Source: Chrysomallon squamiferum
Lineage: Eukaryota; Mollusca; Gastropoda; Neomphalida; Peltospiridae
Length of the DNA stretch: 64,000 bases
Direction: 5' to 3'
NCBI GenBank assembly: GCA_012295275.1
Contig: CM022668.1
Coordinates: 13,328,022 to 13,392,021 of the forward strand
Shown here: one piece after another, positions 38,501 to 51,895 of the stretch
How positions within the stretch are numbered: the first letter of the stretch is position 1
Layout: each line of letters starts with the position of its first letter
Notes under the pieces: generated by a model
Seen by the model: only the letters and a program-made list of their open reading frames with translations
Databases searched by the model: none
Told to the model about the DNA's origin: nothing
Translations under genes and position numbers: made by a program

Positions 38501-41443
38501 AACCATTTAATATTTCACCTTCTCTGAAATATATAACGGGCTTTGACTATATATATTGAGAAATAAATTTAAAAAAAAAAAAAAGGTAATAATGTTTTGA
38601 GGATTATGAATGGAGTGCATAATTATAAATAAAAAAAAAAGAAAAAAAAAAAGGCTCCTACAAGATTTTAAATTATTCTGACAAGTTCTTGCTGTACTTG
38701 AGTTTATCACAAACAAAATTTTAGGGTATTGGGTGGTTGTATACCCCACCCCACCCCCTGACTATGGACCTTGTAGTTTGGATTATCTGTTAATAGCAAG
38801 CTTTTCAGTTACACTACTTTTAACCCCTTTTTGCTGTCAAGTGGTTTTTATATGTTATCTCTTGTCAGAAACCAAAATGGACAGATAATCCAGTGATATT
38901 TTCATTGTAAACAAACATAAATAAGATTAACAGATGAAACACCAATCTGACTAAGATTTCAGACACTAATGATAAAGAGGAGTGTAAACTTACAAATTAA
39001 ATGTTGGTCATTGATGTTAAAGGGGTAATGCAGTGTTGTAATAATATTTTATAAACTAAAATACTGCATGGTATGGATTTCCATTCCAAATTTTGGTCAC
39101 TGCTGATTTGGGGTAAACAATCTGGATAGAATTTTGGTAACTTTCGGTTCAAGATAAACAGATAGGAGAGAATTATGGATTTTTCTAGTTCAAGATAAAT
39201 AAACTGGACACTACTGATTTCTTATGCATCAGTGGAAATTGCTAAAAAAAAAAAAAATAGAAGATATTCAGGTGTTGTATTGGACATGAAAACATAACAA
39301 TGTACATCAGAGATTTTGTTACTCAGCTGTGAATGGTCAAAATCATGTCCAATTTAATGGTCATTAAAAATACTAAAAAGGTAAAAGGTGTAAAGAAGGA
39401 CAAATTAGTGACTAACTTTTGACCTCTGATTTAGCTGCTGTGATAGAAAGATTTTTTTTAATTATAAAAACATAAAATGGCATAATGTTATTTTTAATAT
39501 TATTTATTGATGAAGACTGATTATATCAGTATTTGTAACAAAACAGTAGTACATACTTTGCTAAATTTGTGAGTTTGTAAATATTTATGCTTTTATTTGT
39601 TTATTTTATTTAATTATAATTATTATTTTTGTTTTTAAAGTTGTGACTGTAAACAGACCTAAGAATTGTAAGCAGCTATTTATATTTGCATCTTAAAAGT
39701 ACAGACTAATATCTTTTTAAGATTTTTCCCTTTTTTTTTTTTTTTTTTTCACTTTTTATTAGAACATTTTTATTCATGCTAAAAAATAGAGAAAATCTGG
39801 GAACATGAATTAGGCTGGTTTAGACTAGTTTAATAGTATAAAGAATAAAAAATAAAATAATTTTTCCTGTTTTCAAAAATTAAAGAGCTCTTTAAACAAG
39901 GGAGATAAACTGACATGAAACATGTTGTCTCATACAAAATGATGGAAAACATCATCTCAATTTAATTTTTAGATTCATTATTAGAAATGTTTTCATATTA
40001 ATTTTAAAAACAATATTTCATATGTTTCAGAACATTTTAAATATTTTAAAATTATTTATAGCTATGTACTTAACTGTTTAAAAATTTTACTTATTAAACT
40101 TAAAAAAAAAAAATTCTGTATGTGATTAAATTATATGACATTAGTTTGAAAAAATAAAGTACATTGGTAAATGAAACTGACAGAATAAATAGCATTTATT
40201 TCCATTTAATTTAATCTTTTTTTAAGGAAATTAATTTTGCATCATCTATCAGTGTATCTATAAGTGATTTACATGACAGATTTTAAATGCATATTATTAA
40301 AAGTATTGGAAAGGAGAGAGAGAGAAAAAAGAAAAGAAAATATGTTTATAAAATCAAAATTAAACTAAAATAAGAAATTAATAAATAAATAAAAATATAA
40401 ATAAAAATATTATTTTAACTGTTACTGTTTGCAATTTCAAATCGGAATTTATTAATTATTTGTATGTTAATAAAAAAACCTGATAATAATTGTATTTTAC
40501 ATAAATATCACAATATATTTGTTAACAATTTTTTTGTATTTTCAAATCAGAATTTACTAATTGTTTGTATTTTAATATCAGAATCAGGAGTTTTTTTATG
40601 CACTGATAGAAGTTTTTAGCTTGTTTTTTAGCTAAGATACAAGAATTTTCTGAAATTTAAAAAAAAAAATATTTATATCAGAATTAGCTGGTAGTTATTT
40701 GTTTCTTTAATATCAAAATATGCTGAGCTGTTTTCAGAATTTATTGACGGGTATGTGTTTTTTTTTAATATTTTTAATCATACAAATCAGATTTAATGTC
40801 AATATTGTAAATACAAAAATATCATAACAGTGTGCTCATTTGGCCTTCAGTTATGTAAATTAATATTATATTCAAGCATATCAAAAATATTTTATCTTAT
40901 TCATTTAGAGGTCACTGACCCCTTTGATATTCTGAATTAAAATAAATTTACACATTTCCAACCAATTTTTTTTTGCACTTTAATGAATTTTCATTTGTCA
41001 AAATAGAATTTATCATATGTGATATTTGAAAATTATGTGTTAAAAGTAATTGTGTGTGTGTATGAATGCTTTTTAATTTTTTTTGCTGGATTAAAAAAGT
41101 AATTTTATAAGCCTGCAGTGCATAATGGAATAATTATATCATTGGCTGTCCTCCTTGTGTCATAGGCCAAGGTCATTTGTTTTTAGTTTTGTTTTATAAC
41201 TACATTCTAGAAACATCTTGAAATGGCTGTTATTCTATAAAAAAAAAAAAAAAAACGAAGTAAAACAGGGGAAGCAACTCTTTTCAAGTTTTGTTGAAAT
41301 ATTTATATGAACATTTTGTTTTACTAATGTGCATCTTTCCATTATCAGTACTCTTGAAACTTATAAATATATAATTATTTTGTTTATGCTTGATATTCAA
41401 TCAGAGGCAGTATATTTCACACACGCATGACACACGCACACAT

Positions 41444-41478
<35 letters not shown>

Positions 41479-42880
41479 CTTTCAATATATTTATGAATTA
41501 AATTTCCAAAGTATCTACTGACTGAATTCAATTTCTAGTGGAATTCTCTCTCTCTCTCTGTCTTTGTCTTTCTCTAACATTCTCAAACTGACTGTAACAT
41601 AGATTTTATATGTTTTAATAAACAGACACATTAGAAGACTTACTGCATTTTTTGAAGGAAATATTTCCAACTTAATCATATATAATAAATATGTTTTCCT
41701 TAAATGTAATGAAATATTGTCTTTAAAACTCCATATTTAAATTCTTGAAATCGTTTTTATCTTACTGATAGGAAATTCTTAAATTTATATTCAAAAGTAT
41801 TATCTTTACAAAAATATTATCTAGTGCAGGTCACCAGAAAATGTTAATTGTTTTTGGTTTTTATTATTATTTTATTTTAAATTTTGTTGAGAATAAAGCA
41901 GATGGCTTTCAGTAATATTGTGGATTTGTTTTATGTATTTGTGATAATGATAATAATAAAAAGAGGTTGCGTTTTGAAATATTATGAAATTATGTTATCA
42001 GTTTAGTTATATTTTACTGATTATTTTTTTTATATATATTATATTATATATATATTATATATAAAAAAATTAAAAGCAGTGACAAAGATATCACACACAC
42101 ACACACACAAAAACAAAATAAAAATGAACATTATAAATAAAAAAATACAAAAACAAACAAACAAAACAAAACCCACCAACAGACAAATAATAATAATAAT
42201 AATAATAATAATAATTTAAGGGAAAAAATGAAGAAAAAAGAAAAAGAAAAAAAGGAACGAAATAAAATGTATAACATAATTAATTTATTATAAATGGAAT
42301 TTAAACATGTACCTCTATAAGGATTCCCGTAATTTCATATTGTTACTATAATTTTTCTAACTTTTTGTGTATTCAAAAGAAAGAAAGAAAAACACAACAA
42401 TAGAAGAGAAAAACAAAAATTATTTTATTTAATATATATATATATATAACTTTTAGTTGCGAATATTATTTTTTAAGTAATAAAATCATTTAATAGAAAT
42501 CAGCGGATATCTAGTAAAAATAGATAACAAAATTAGTACAAATAGATTACATCGTTCCCCAAGGCATGTAATATATAGCCAGCGATGAAGCTAGTACAAT
42601 TAAGTCGTGACATTTCGAACTCTCAATAAAACAGATCCATTTCGTTCATTCCCCCCACGTCTGTTACTGATACTTGGTAAAATTAGTTATGCAAATATTT
42701 CTTTGCGCTAAAACACCTCTTACCCCCTAATCGTATTATCACATGATCGTTCCAGTGGTTATGTGATAACCTTATCAGTATACGACAGAAAAGAAAAAAA
42801 AATAATAAAAAAAATGAGAAAAGAAAAAGAAAACTTACACTGATCGTAGACAAAAGGTATAAGACTATAAATCATTGCCG
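38501..42880. other. Intergenic, AT-rich, minor repeats
   Basis: No gene or RNA was recognised in about 4.4 kb. Small degenerate repeats include a three-copy unit of about 55 bases with (T/C)TGG...TTCAAGATAAA at 39075-39225 and a duplicated TTTCAAATC(G/A)GAATTTA(T/C)TAA phrase at about 40433 and 40540. Microsatellites are (CA)n at 41445-41476, (TA)n near 42035-42062, (AAT)n at 42186-42215 and (TA)n near 42436. Confidence 0.5.
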
Positions 42881-42899
42881 CATAAGGCAAGTAACCATC

Positions 42900-43627
42900 C
42901 CCCATCTGCTGCACTCCCGCCGTTATCTGACGTAGAAAATTATAACATCTGGAAAGATTCTTCGCAGACGTCTGCGCACGTTTGCAGCGATTGGATTATT
43001 TACTGCGCTGTTCGTCTGCCGTGCGCGTGATCTGTGAAACTGGCTATTATTATTCGTAGAACTAAGTAAACGTTGAATTATTCTATACTGGCTTTTCGTG
43101 TAGACCGGCTGACTATTTTATAGTCAAAGGAAGTTATCTGTGCAGCATCGGTGAATTTGGATATTGTATTATGAAAAAAAATCCAGAGTTAATTACAGTG
43201 TAATATTGTACGCTGAACACTGATACACGTGTTTAGCTGTTAGTCCAACTGTGCTTATACTCGGCGAAAATAATTTGTGTAGTTTGGGCTAGGAAGGAAT
43301 TTTCGAAAAGATAAAGTTAATGTATTTTAACTGTTGATCTAAATCTGTGCGAATTGTGTACACCTATTTTCTCTGTTCTATTGTGAACAGAAATAGCTGT
43401 AATTATTCTTGTTATTTTATAGAGTTCTTCTTTATTTCTCGAATGACTGTTCGTTATATCTTGACTGGTAGTGTGATTACAGCTATTTCGTGATATACTA
43501 ATAGATGTATGAACCATAACCTTTCTGTTTACGCGTGCACGCCATTCCAGAGGAGGAAAATAAATAAACTGTATAGGTCTTTGGTAGACAAACTAAAATC
43601 AGTCCAGGAATAAATAATTGAAAGAAT
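42900..43627 (+). promoter_or_regulatory. Probable promoter and 5' UTR of the TPR/SET/MYND gene
   Basis: Base composition becomes clearly less AT-rich and CpG-containing. A perfect 14-base palindrome CGCAGACGTCTGCG lies at 42963-42976, and an inverted CCAAT box (ATTGG) at 42990-42994. The rest up to the ATG at 43628 is free of repeats and is likely 5' UTR. The transcription start cannot be fixed by eye. Confidence 0.5.
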
Positions 43628-44504
43628 ATGTCTCGCTCGCAATACTTAACCAAAGGAGACGAAGCTTTTTCACGGAATGAATTCGACAAAGCATTGTCAT
43701 TTTACAATGACTCAGTCAAGGGGGACGTTGATGACGTCGAGGCATATCACAAGCGAGGATGCTGTCGTTTTGAGATGCAAAATTACACCGACGGGCTAAG
43801 CGACGCTACCGCCATGTTGGAACGAAATCCTACACTTATGGATGGTCACATTTTGAAAGGAAAATGTCTGATGAGATTGAAGAGATTTGAAGAGGCATAT
43901 CTGGCCTACAAACAAGGCCTGGATCTTGATCCCAAGGATCCGAGGATTGCCAAAGAACTTAGTCAATTACAAAAGGAGATAATTAGTTATTCTGAATCTT
44001 CAGACACTCAAGAATCGTCTTACGACGCTGTTAAGTTATGTTCACAAGATCCTTATCCCGGAGACGATGAACTGGAACGACTGGAACAAGAAATCATGAC
44101 GATGTGGAAACTCGACGAATTGCCGTCTGTGGAGCCTAGGATTCCAAACCAAGAGTTATCGAACATAGAAATCACCAGAGCAAAAGAAGCAAAAATGGCT
44201 GGCAATTTGGAGGAGGCAGTTAAATGTTTAACTCTCGCTCTGGAATTCAATATGGAAAACGTATCTTTGTGGAGAGAGAGAGCAGAAGCTCTGAAAGAGA
44301 CTGGAGATCTCCGAGAAGCGTTTCGAAGCTGTAATGCTATCCAGATGGTCCATCGAAAGGTCAAAGACTGGATCTTTGGAGGTAAATGGCACACACATAC
44401 TTTAACACACACAGACACACACATTCTTTTTTTCCCTGTAATTGTTAAAGACATTTTGTACATGGAGAGGTTTTTTTTGAAAGAGCCTTGATAGGGTCAT
44501 ATCG

Positions 44505-44600
<96 letters not shown>

Positions 44601-47176
44601 TATGTCGATATGTCTTTTTTTTTTTTTTTTTGGTGAATAGTTCACCAATGTATAGAGGGTGCATGCCACTGGAATAGTTTAATAAGTACTATGTTAAACT
44701 CCATAACCGAATATTAATCAAATACTAATTAATTAATTTCTGAATATCGCAGGAAAAATCTTAGCAGAACTTGGCATTCCGGTGGCAGCCGAATCCTGGT
44801 TCCGGAAAGCCACGGAACTGAGCGATCCGTCTGACACTGAGGCAGCCATGTTGTTCCAAAAGGTCAGAGTCGGTCGACTGTACGGACCAATGACGACGGA
44901 CAGTCCCATTGAAGTGACGTTTACAAAATATGGTCGTGCAGTGTGTTGCAAGAATGACGTCACAGCCGGACAAATTCTGTTCACAGACACGCCTCTGGTT
45001 TTAGCGCAGACGTTGGATTCAAAGCACATCCCGGCGTGCGACTTTTGTGCAACGTCATTGACACGTCCGGAAGACGTCTTCAACGCCAGCGACCTTCAGA
45101 AAGATAACGAACTGTCTAAAGCCGTGAGCGAACTTTGGCCCAAACGTCCCATAATCCTCTGCCGGAAGTGCAAGACGCAGAAGTACTGCAGCAACACTTG
45201 CGAACAGGAAGCGTGGGAGAAGTATCACAGAGTTATCTGCCCTGTTGCAAATCCCCGGATGGAGAAGTTGTATCAGGTCTGCAACAAATACCAAGAGTTG
45301 AAAAGCGGAGATAAAACTGCGTGGAAAGGCTGGTGGAACGCATCTTTCTCTCCGATTCTGCTCGCGCGGATTTGGGGCGCCATTGCTTGTGAAGGAAAAC
45401 GATTGGCTGCGACAGCCGGAAGAACCACGCCCAGTGCTACTGATTGGTCAATGGCTCAAGCGCCGTACAGAAGGTAAGCGTGGAATTTATAGAGGACACT
45501 ATGAACTGTATATTTTGGAATAAAATTTCAGTAATATTAGGAAAGAAACACACATTTTTGAAAATAATTTTTATAGTTTCTTTTATTTTATTATATGATA
45601 ATGATGATTATTATTATTATTATTAATTTACATATTTTATCTTTATTTTTCGCTCAGACCAGTATTATACATTAACTTTGTGTGTTTTGGTTTGTACCAT
45701 GAACCACGTACCACACTAAAAAAATTTTATTATTATTATTATTTCCAACAAGCTAACCACAGCGCCTACCCTCCCCTCCCCTCCCCTATCCGGCCCGCCC
45801 GCCCTGCCCACCCTGCCTCGAGATTCCTGCTGTTATCCCTTAAGTGTGGATGTTTTTTTTTTTTTTTTTTTTTTTTTTGCGTATTTGTTGATTTTATATT
45901 CATATTATTATATACAGTGCTTGCAATACAATCTTTATCAAAAAAGTGAAGGGAGAAAAAAAAAGTGTTTGGGTACTCATCCGTCCCCCACATACCTCTA
46001 TGTCCCTTATATATTCATCTATCTTTTGTCCTATTTACGTATGCCTGTGCACAGGTATGTATGTGTTTGTGCGCATGCACACGTATCCATACCCACAAAT
46101 GCGTTGTTTTTAAAACAGTTATGTATAAGTTTCATGCATTCATATTATTACTGAAATAATAATTACATTTTGAAATACGTAAAACAGAATTATTCTAATG
46201 TGATTTATTATTTAAATAAAAAAAAAATAAAAAAAAAAAAAATAATAAAATTTATAAAATAAAATAAATAAATAAATAAAATTAATTGGATTAATTCTTG
46301 TGACAAAGCATAAGTTTTAATTTAATTTTTAAAGATTTTTTATTATTATTATTATTTTTTTATATATATATGAAATTTTTGTCTGTTTGTTTCGTTTGTT
46401 TTTCATTATTACGTTTGCATTAGTATTTTGAAATTTGAAGTTTTATTCTTTTTCCCAAGGTGTGTTTGATGAACCTTTTATATAATTATTTCAAAAATCA
46501 CCGTCGCAAATTTAATTTAAATAACAGCAACAACAACAAAAACAACAACAACAACAACAAATACTGTATCAAATCCCCTCCAAAAAAACACCCAACCCAA
46601 AAACCCTGATATTTTCTATTATTATTATTGTTGTTGTTGATTTTATTATTATTAAAATATAAAAATAAAAATTAATATACTTTATTTAAATAGCAACGGC
46701 GGTGAGATTTTGAAAAAGAATTATTAACTTTTCCTTTTCTTAATTTTCTTCTTCAGCATTTGAAAATAATCTTCATCTGCTGTGAGTGAAATAAATTCAT
46801 CCTTACAAGCATCTTGTATTTCGTCTTTTACAGGTATAGTTACCTTTACCACCTTCTACTAATACTTAGAATACACTTCATGCATGTTAATAAACGTAAA
46901 ATAATTTCCATATCCGGTTTACGGAAACACACGAATATATGTTCGACACATTCCGGCTGATGGTATTTACATTACAGAGGCATAAATATTGTGAGTTAAT
47001 AGCTGGAACGGGAAAAACCTGCTCTCATAACTGAGAAACTGTAATTAATTCTTTAGTGCACTAACATCATCATGGAGTTACAATCCAAACTAATTAATTT
47101 TGGTCTTAAGTAAAAATCAGTAGAAATATTAACCAGAAATTTTATTAAAGTTCAGTGCGGTTTTTATTTATTTATT

Positions 47177-47236
<60 letters not shown>

Positions 47237-48163
47237 TTTAGGCTGCCTAAAATGTTATTAAAAGGTAAAATAAAACTAGTCATTTTATAATATGTTTTAA
47301 ATATTGACACCTACCCTGAGATTATTAATAAGGTAAGACACCCCGATCCTAGGACTTTTGTCTTCCGTTTCTTATTTATTTAAACTGTTTTATTTTTAGG
47401 ACGTTAGTTGCATTATTCATTATAGCGATTTGGTATTTTCAGATTTATTGCATACGGTAGTTCAAGCAGTGCTGATGCCATACCTAAAATGTTTTCATTG
47501 ATGGTCGACATATTCAAAAATGTCGGCGACGGATTAAAATACAACATAACTAAACGAGAATTCGATGGACGATACTACCAATGTGCTTGTAACGTCCAGG
47601 CATTTTCCGACTTCAGGAATCCCTTAAAAGAATTTGCCGACAACATCCGAAACAAACCGAAATGGCGGGAGTTGCTGAAGTATGTCCCGCAGAATCCACC
47701 GGAAGCGGAATTTGCAGGGTTGTTTCCCTTGCATGCCTGCCTGAACCATTCGTGCGCCAACAACGCGGAAATAATGGACGGCATTAATCAAGGCAAACCG
47801 GGAGTCGCGGTTCGGGCTAGAGAAAATTTAAAACCAGGAGACGAAGTGTTTATTAACTACATAGATACCCGTATGCCGAGACGTCAAAGAAGGGCGTGGC
47901 TTTATCGCGCGTACAACTTTTGGTGTCACTGTCCACGATGCCAGTTTGAGGGCGACGGGCCGGATGTTTGTACAAACTGCGGGAAAAAGCACGAGAATAA
48001 TGGCGGCAAGATGTTCCCCACGTGCAGCAGGTGCAAAAAGGCGTGGTACTGTAGCCAGACGTGTCAAAAGATCGCGTGGAAGAAAGGTCACAAGAAGATC
48101 TGTTCTCTGAAGCATTCTGATACTGGCTCGTCTGCTGAAGTCTTGATTGCTTTGACGCAATGA
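43628..48163 (+). CDS. SMYD4-like protein: TPR repeats, SET domain and two MYND zinc fingers
   Basis: Exons 43628-44381, 44753-45473 and 47443-48163 join in frame (phases 1 and 2) to 731 residues. TPR-like helices fill residues 1-105 (three repeats, the third ending LDLDPKDPR) and about 180-285 (three more), separated by an acidic linker with SSDTQESSYD. The SET domain starts near 305 (KYGRAVCC, TDTPLV) and is split by a MYND finger: C347-C350, C388-C391, C397, C401, H410, C414. It resumes with SPILLARIWGAIACEGKR, then NHSC (593-596) and GDEVFINY (624-631), the cofactor-binding and catalytic motifs, and post-SET Cys 653, 655 and 658. A second complete MYND finger follows: C668-C671, C686-C689, C695, C699, H708, C712. 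SMYD proteins are lysine methyltransferases, cytosolic and nuclear; activity is likely but unproven. Organisation is closest to SMYD4, which has one MYND. Confidence 0.93.
44506..44595. repeat. (TC)n tract in intron 1 of the SMYD4-like gene
   Basis: About 90 bases of pure CT inside a 371-base intron (44382-44752; donor GTAAAT, acceptor ATATCGCAG). This makes up a quarter of the intron. Confidence 0.97.
45474..47442 (+). other. Intron 2 of the SMYD4-like gene
   Basis: Donor GTAAGC, acceptor GGTATTTTCAG. It contains ATT runs (45607-45625, 45728-45742), a C-rich stretch at 45770-45830, an A/T-rich zone at 46200-46380, (AAC)n at 46525-46560, TTTA/TTA repeats at 47162-47236, and an unexplained coding-like segment on the opposite strand at 46724-46855. 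Confidence 0.85.
46724..46855 (-). pseudogene. Orphan coding-like fragment on the opposite strand, unknown family
   Basis: Read on the minus strand, 43 codons are open before TAA (46724-46726). They read KVVKVTIPVKDEIQDACK, then about 15 residues including LTADEDYFQML, and end in the basic KKKIKKRKS. Codon choice, acidic-then-basic composition and a terminal Lys-rich tail look like the true C terminus of a protein, not random AT-rich sequence. TAG TAG precede it in frame, so it would need a splice acceptor or is a fragment. It may be the last exon of a nested gene, a retrocopy relic or mobile-element debris. I do not recognise the family. Confidence 0.4.
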
Positions 48164-48705
48164 ATGACGTAATACTATTACTGTCCCCAGTTTGGCGATA
48201 TCCCCAGTGGTCTAGTTCATGATTTTAAAGTTATTTTGCGATCCATTCCCCAGTTTTTGTGATATTCCCAGTGGTCCAGTTCATGATTTGATAGTTATTT
48301 TGTGAACCTTTTGTTGACGAAATGAATGACGTAATACTATTACCATCCCCACGTTTGTGATATTCCCAATGGTCCAGTTCATGATTTGATAGTCATTTTA
48401 CGAACCTTTTGTTGACGAAATGAATGACGTAATACTATTACCATCCCCACTTTTGTGATATTCCCAGAGGTCCAGTTCATGATTTGATAGTTATTTTATG
48501 AACCTTTCTTTACAAAATGTATGACATAAAACTATTATTACCCTCATAGGTCTAGTTCGTGACTTTAACGGGTTTTTGTTTTTTTGTTGTTTTTTTGTGA
48601 ATGTTTCTTTGACAAAATGAATGATTTAATACCAATACTATCCCTATTGTGATATGCCCAGTTCATGATTTTAAAAGAGTTATTTTGTGAACCTTTTATG
48701 CATAT
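48144..48705 (+). repeat. About 98-bp tandem array starting at the stop codon (SMYD4-like gene)
   Basis: The final codons and stop, TTTGACGCAATGAATGACG, are echoed downstream as TTGACGAAATGAATGACG at 48314 and 48412, and more weakly at about 48510 and 48608. Each copy continues with TAATACTATTA, a C-rich piece, GTGATATTCCCA, GGTCCAGTTCATGATTT and TTATTTTGTGAACC. Spacing is 98-99 bases, except that the first interval has an extra half unit. It lies in the 3' UTR if transcribed. Confidence 0.92.
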
Positions 48706-48836
48706 GAAACCCTCAACATTCCCCTATGTTAAAGAATTCAGTGAAAACCTAGCACTTTGACTTCCTGTAGTTTATCAGGAATGTTATGTTAATCTCCTTT
48801 CTGTGTGATTTTTGATCTTTGAGTGATATTGTTTAG

Positions 48837-49960
<1,124 letters not shown>

Positions 49961-50006
49961 TTATTATTATGGCGTCTTTGACGTGTGGAAGTGTTTTTTT
50001 CGGATA

Positions 50007-50031
50007 TGACGTCATGTTCAGACGTCACGTG
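50007..50031 (+). promoter_or_regulatory. CRE and E-box cluster upstream of the Ig-like gene
   Basis: A perfect CRE palindrome TGACGTCA lies at 50007-50014, a second near-CRE AGACGTCA at 50020-50027, overlapped by the E-box CACGTG at 50026-50031. All are within 70 bases of the proposed start codon at 50075. CRE is bound by ATF/CREB factors and CACGTG by bHLH-Zip factors. Function here is inferred from position and sequence only. Confidence 0.5.
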
Positions 50032-50074
50032 CATCAAGTTGCAATCGGAACACGGGAGAGAATTAGCTGTCACG

Positions 50075-50479
50075 ATGTCAAATTATTGGATATTTATCTT
50101 AATGTTTTCAACTCATCAGTTACCCAGTAGTAAGTGTTAACTTTTTTTTAAATCCTCGTATGCTGTTTATTCGTCATATTATCTCTAATTAGTGATCCTT
50201 ACACATATTTTAACCATCCCTTATTATAAGCTGCACAGCCAAGAAAAAAAAAAAAAAAAAAAAATGGAGATGAAAAAAGTTTAAAAATTAAAGAGTAAGA
50301 TAGAGAAAAAATTAAAAGGAATTATATTATAAACACAATCATAAACGGCATTTTTGTTCCTCTGATTCTTGTTTTAGATTAATTCTTATTCTTCATGCTG
50401 TTGTTGTTGTCGTCGTTATTTTTATTATAATTATAATGATGATGATTACTGCTGCTACTACTACTACCACCAATACCAC

Positions 50480-50527
<48 letters not shown>

Positions 50528-51840
50528 TATTATTATTATTATTATTATTACAGTTTCAACATCAGAACTGGTTATAAATCCCATAAAGACAACATTTCAA
50601 TCAAATGTAACGATCACCTGCCGTCCAGGAAATATTTCTGATGTTGTAGAAATTTCCCGAATTCGTATCCTCAGAAATGTGAGGGCTCGAAATAACTCTT
50701 TAACTTCGGTCGCCATGGTAACTGTTTCCCGCGGACAGAACACGCCCGAGCTCCGAGACCAAACGATAGCCAATCGTTCGAATGTTTCCGGAACAATAAA
50801 CGATACAGACCTGGAGAAATCTTTCCTGAAAATAGTATTGTCACGAGTTATCTGCATAGATGCCAGTAATATCGTCTGCATCGTTGATAAAATGGCGGCA
50901 AATTCTACGAGTTACCAAACGAATCAGACCAAAACGTTTACAGTGCTAAGTAGATATTTCTTCTTCTTTCTTTCTTTCTTTATTTTATTTGTATTTTATT
51001 AACTGGCCTCAAGTGCTATAATAGGATAACATAGTTGACTGTAGATGTCATTTATTACTACTTATATTACTTTTGTTGCTGCTGCTGCTACTGTTATCAC
51101 CACTGCTACTACTGCTACCACAGTAACCACCACTACTCCTTGTAGTTCAACTATATCAACAACTACTACAATAACTATCACTAGTACGACTACTACAGTT
51201 ACTATGTCTACAGTTACTGTTACTACTAAAATAGCTACTAGAATTACTATTACTACAACTACCACTAGTACAACTAGTAGAATTACTCCCAGTACTATTA
51301 TTATTATTACAACAACAGCAGCAACAAATACAGCAACTACTACTCCTACTACAAATACCATTATTATACACAACTACTACCATTATTACCATTGCTACTA
51401 CTGTTATCACTACCACAACCAATACTAACAACTACGACAACAGCTACTAGTACAACAACAACTGCTACTACTATCATTACAGATTGCCTGAAAAATATAA
51501 ATGCGATTATTTCACCGCTAGCTGAATATTACAGACCTGGAGACCAATTTCACATTACGTGTTCACTTCCCGTTTTGGATATGCAGGAGAATATTTCGTG
51601 GAAATGGCAATGGAGGGTAGATTGTGGCTGGGAAGATTATCCATACGCAGTCAGAATTCAAAACCATCCAGAGAATGTAGAAACGAGTAACAGTAGCACA
51701 AGGGCAACAACTCTAAGCCACCTTGTTACCACTAAGACTTATAACATTTATTTTCTTTGTATGGCTACTAGCACTGAAACGTATTCAAGGGAAATATATA
51801 TAAAAACCGGTACGTATGTGTATTTATTTATTTATTTATT

Positions 51841-51895
<55 letters not shown>

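Noticed and set aside
44053-44463. 136-codon minus-strand frame inside the SMYD4-like exon 1
   Set aside because: It is the antisense shadow of the TPR-coding exon.
49969-50130. Plus-strand frame starting MASLTCGSVFFGYDV
   Set aside because: The frame that splices in phase to the Ig exons is a different one, starting at 50075 with a signal peptide. The longer frame could at most be an upstream open frame.
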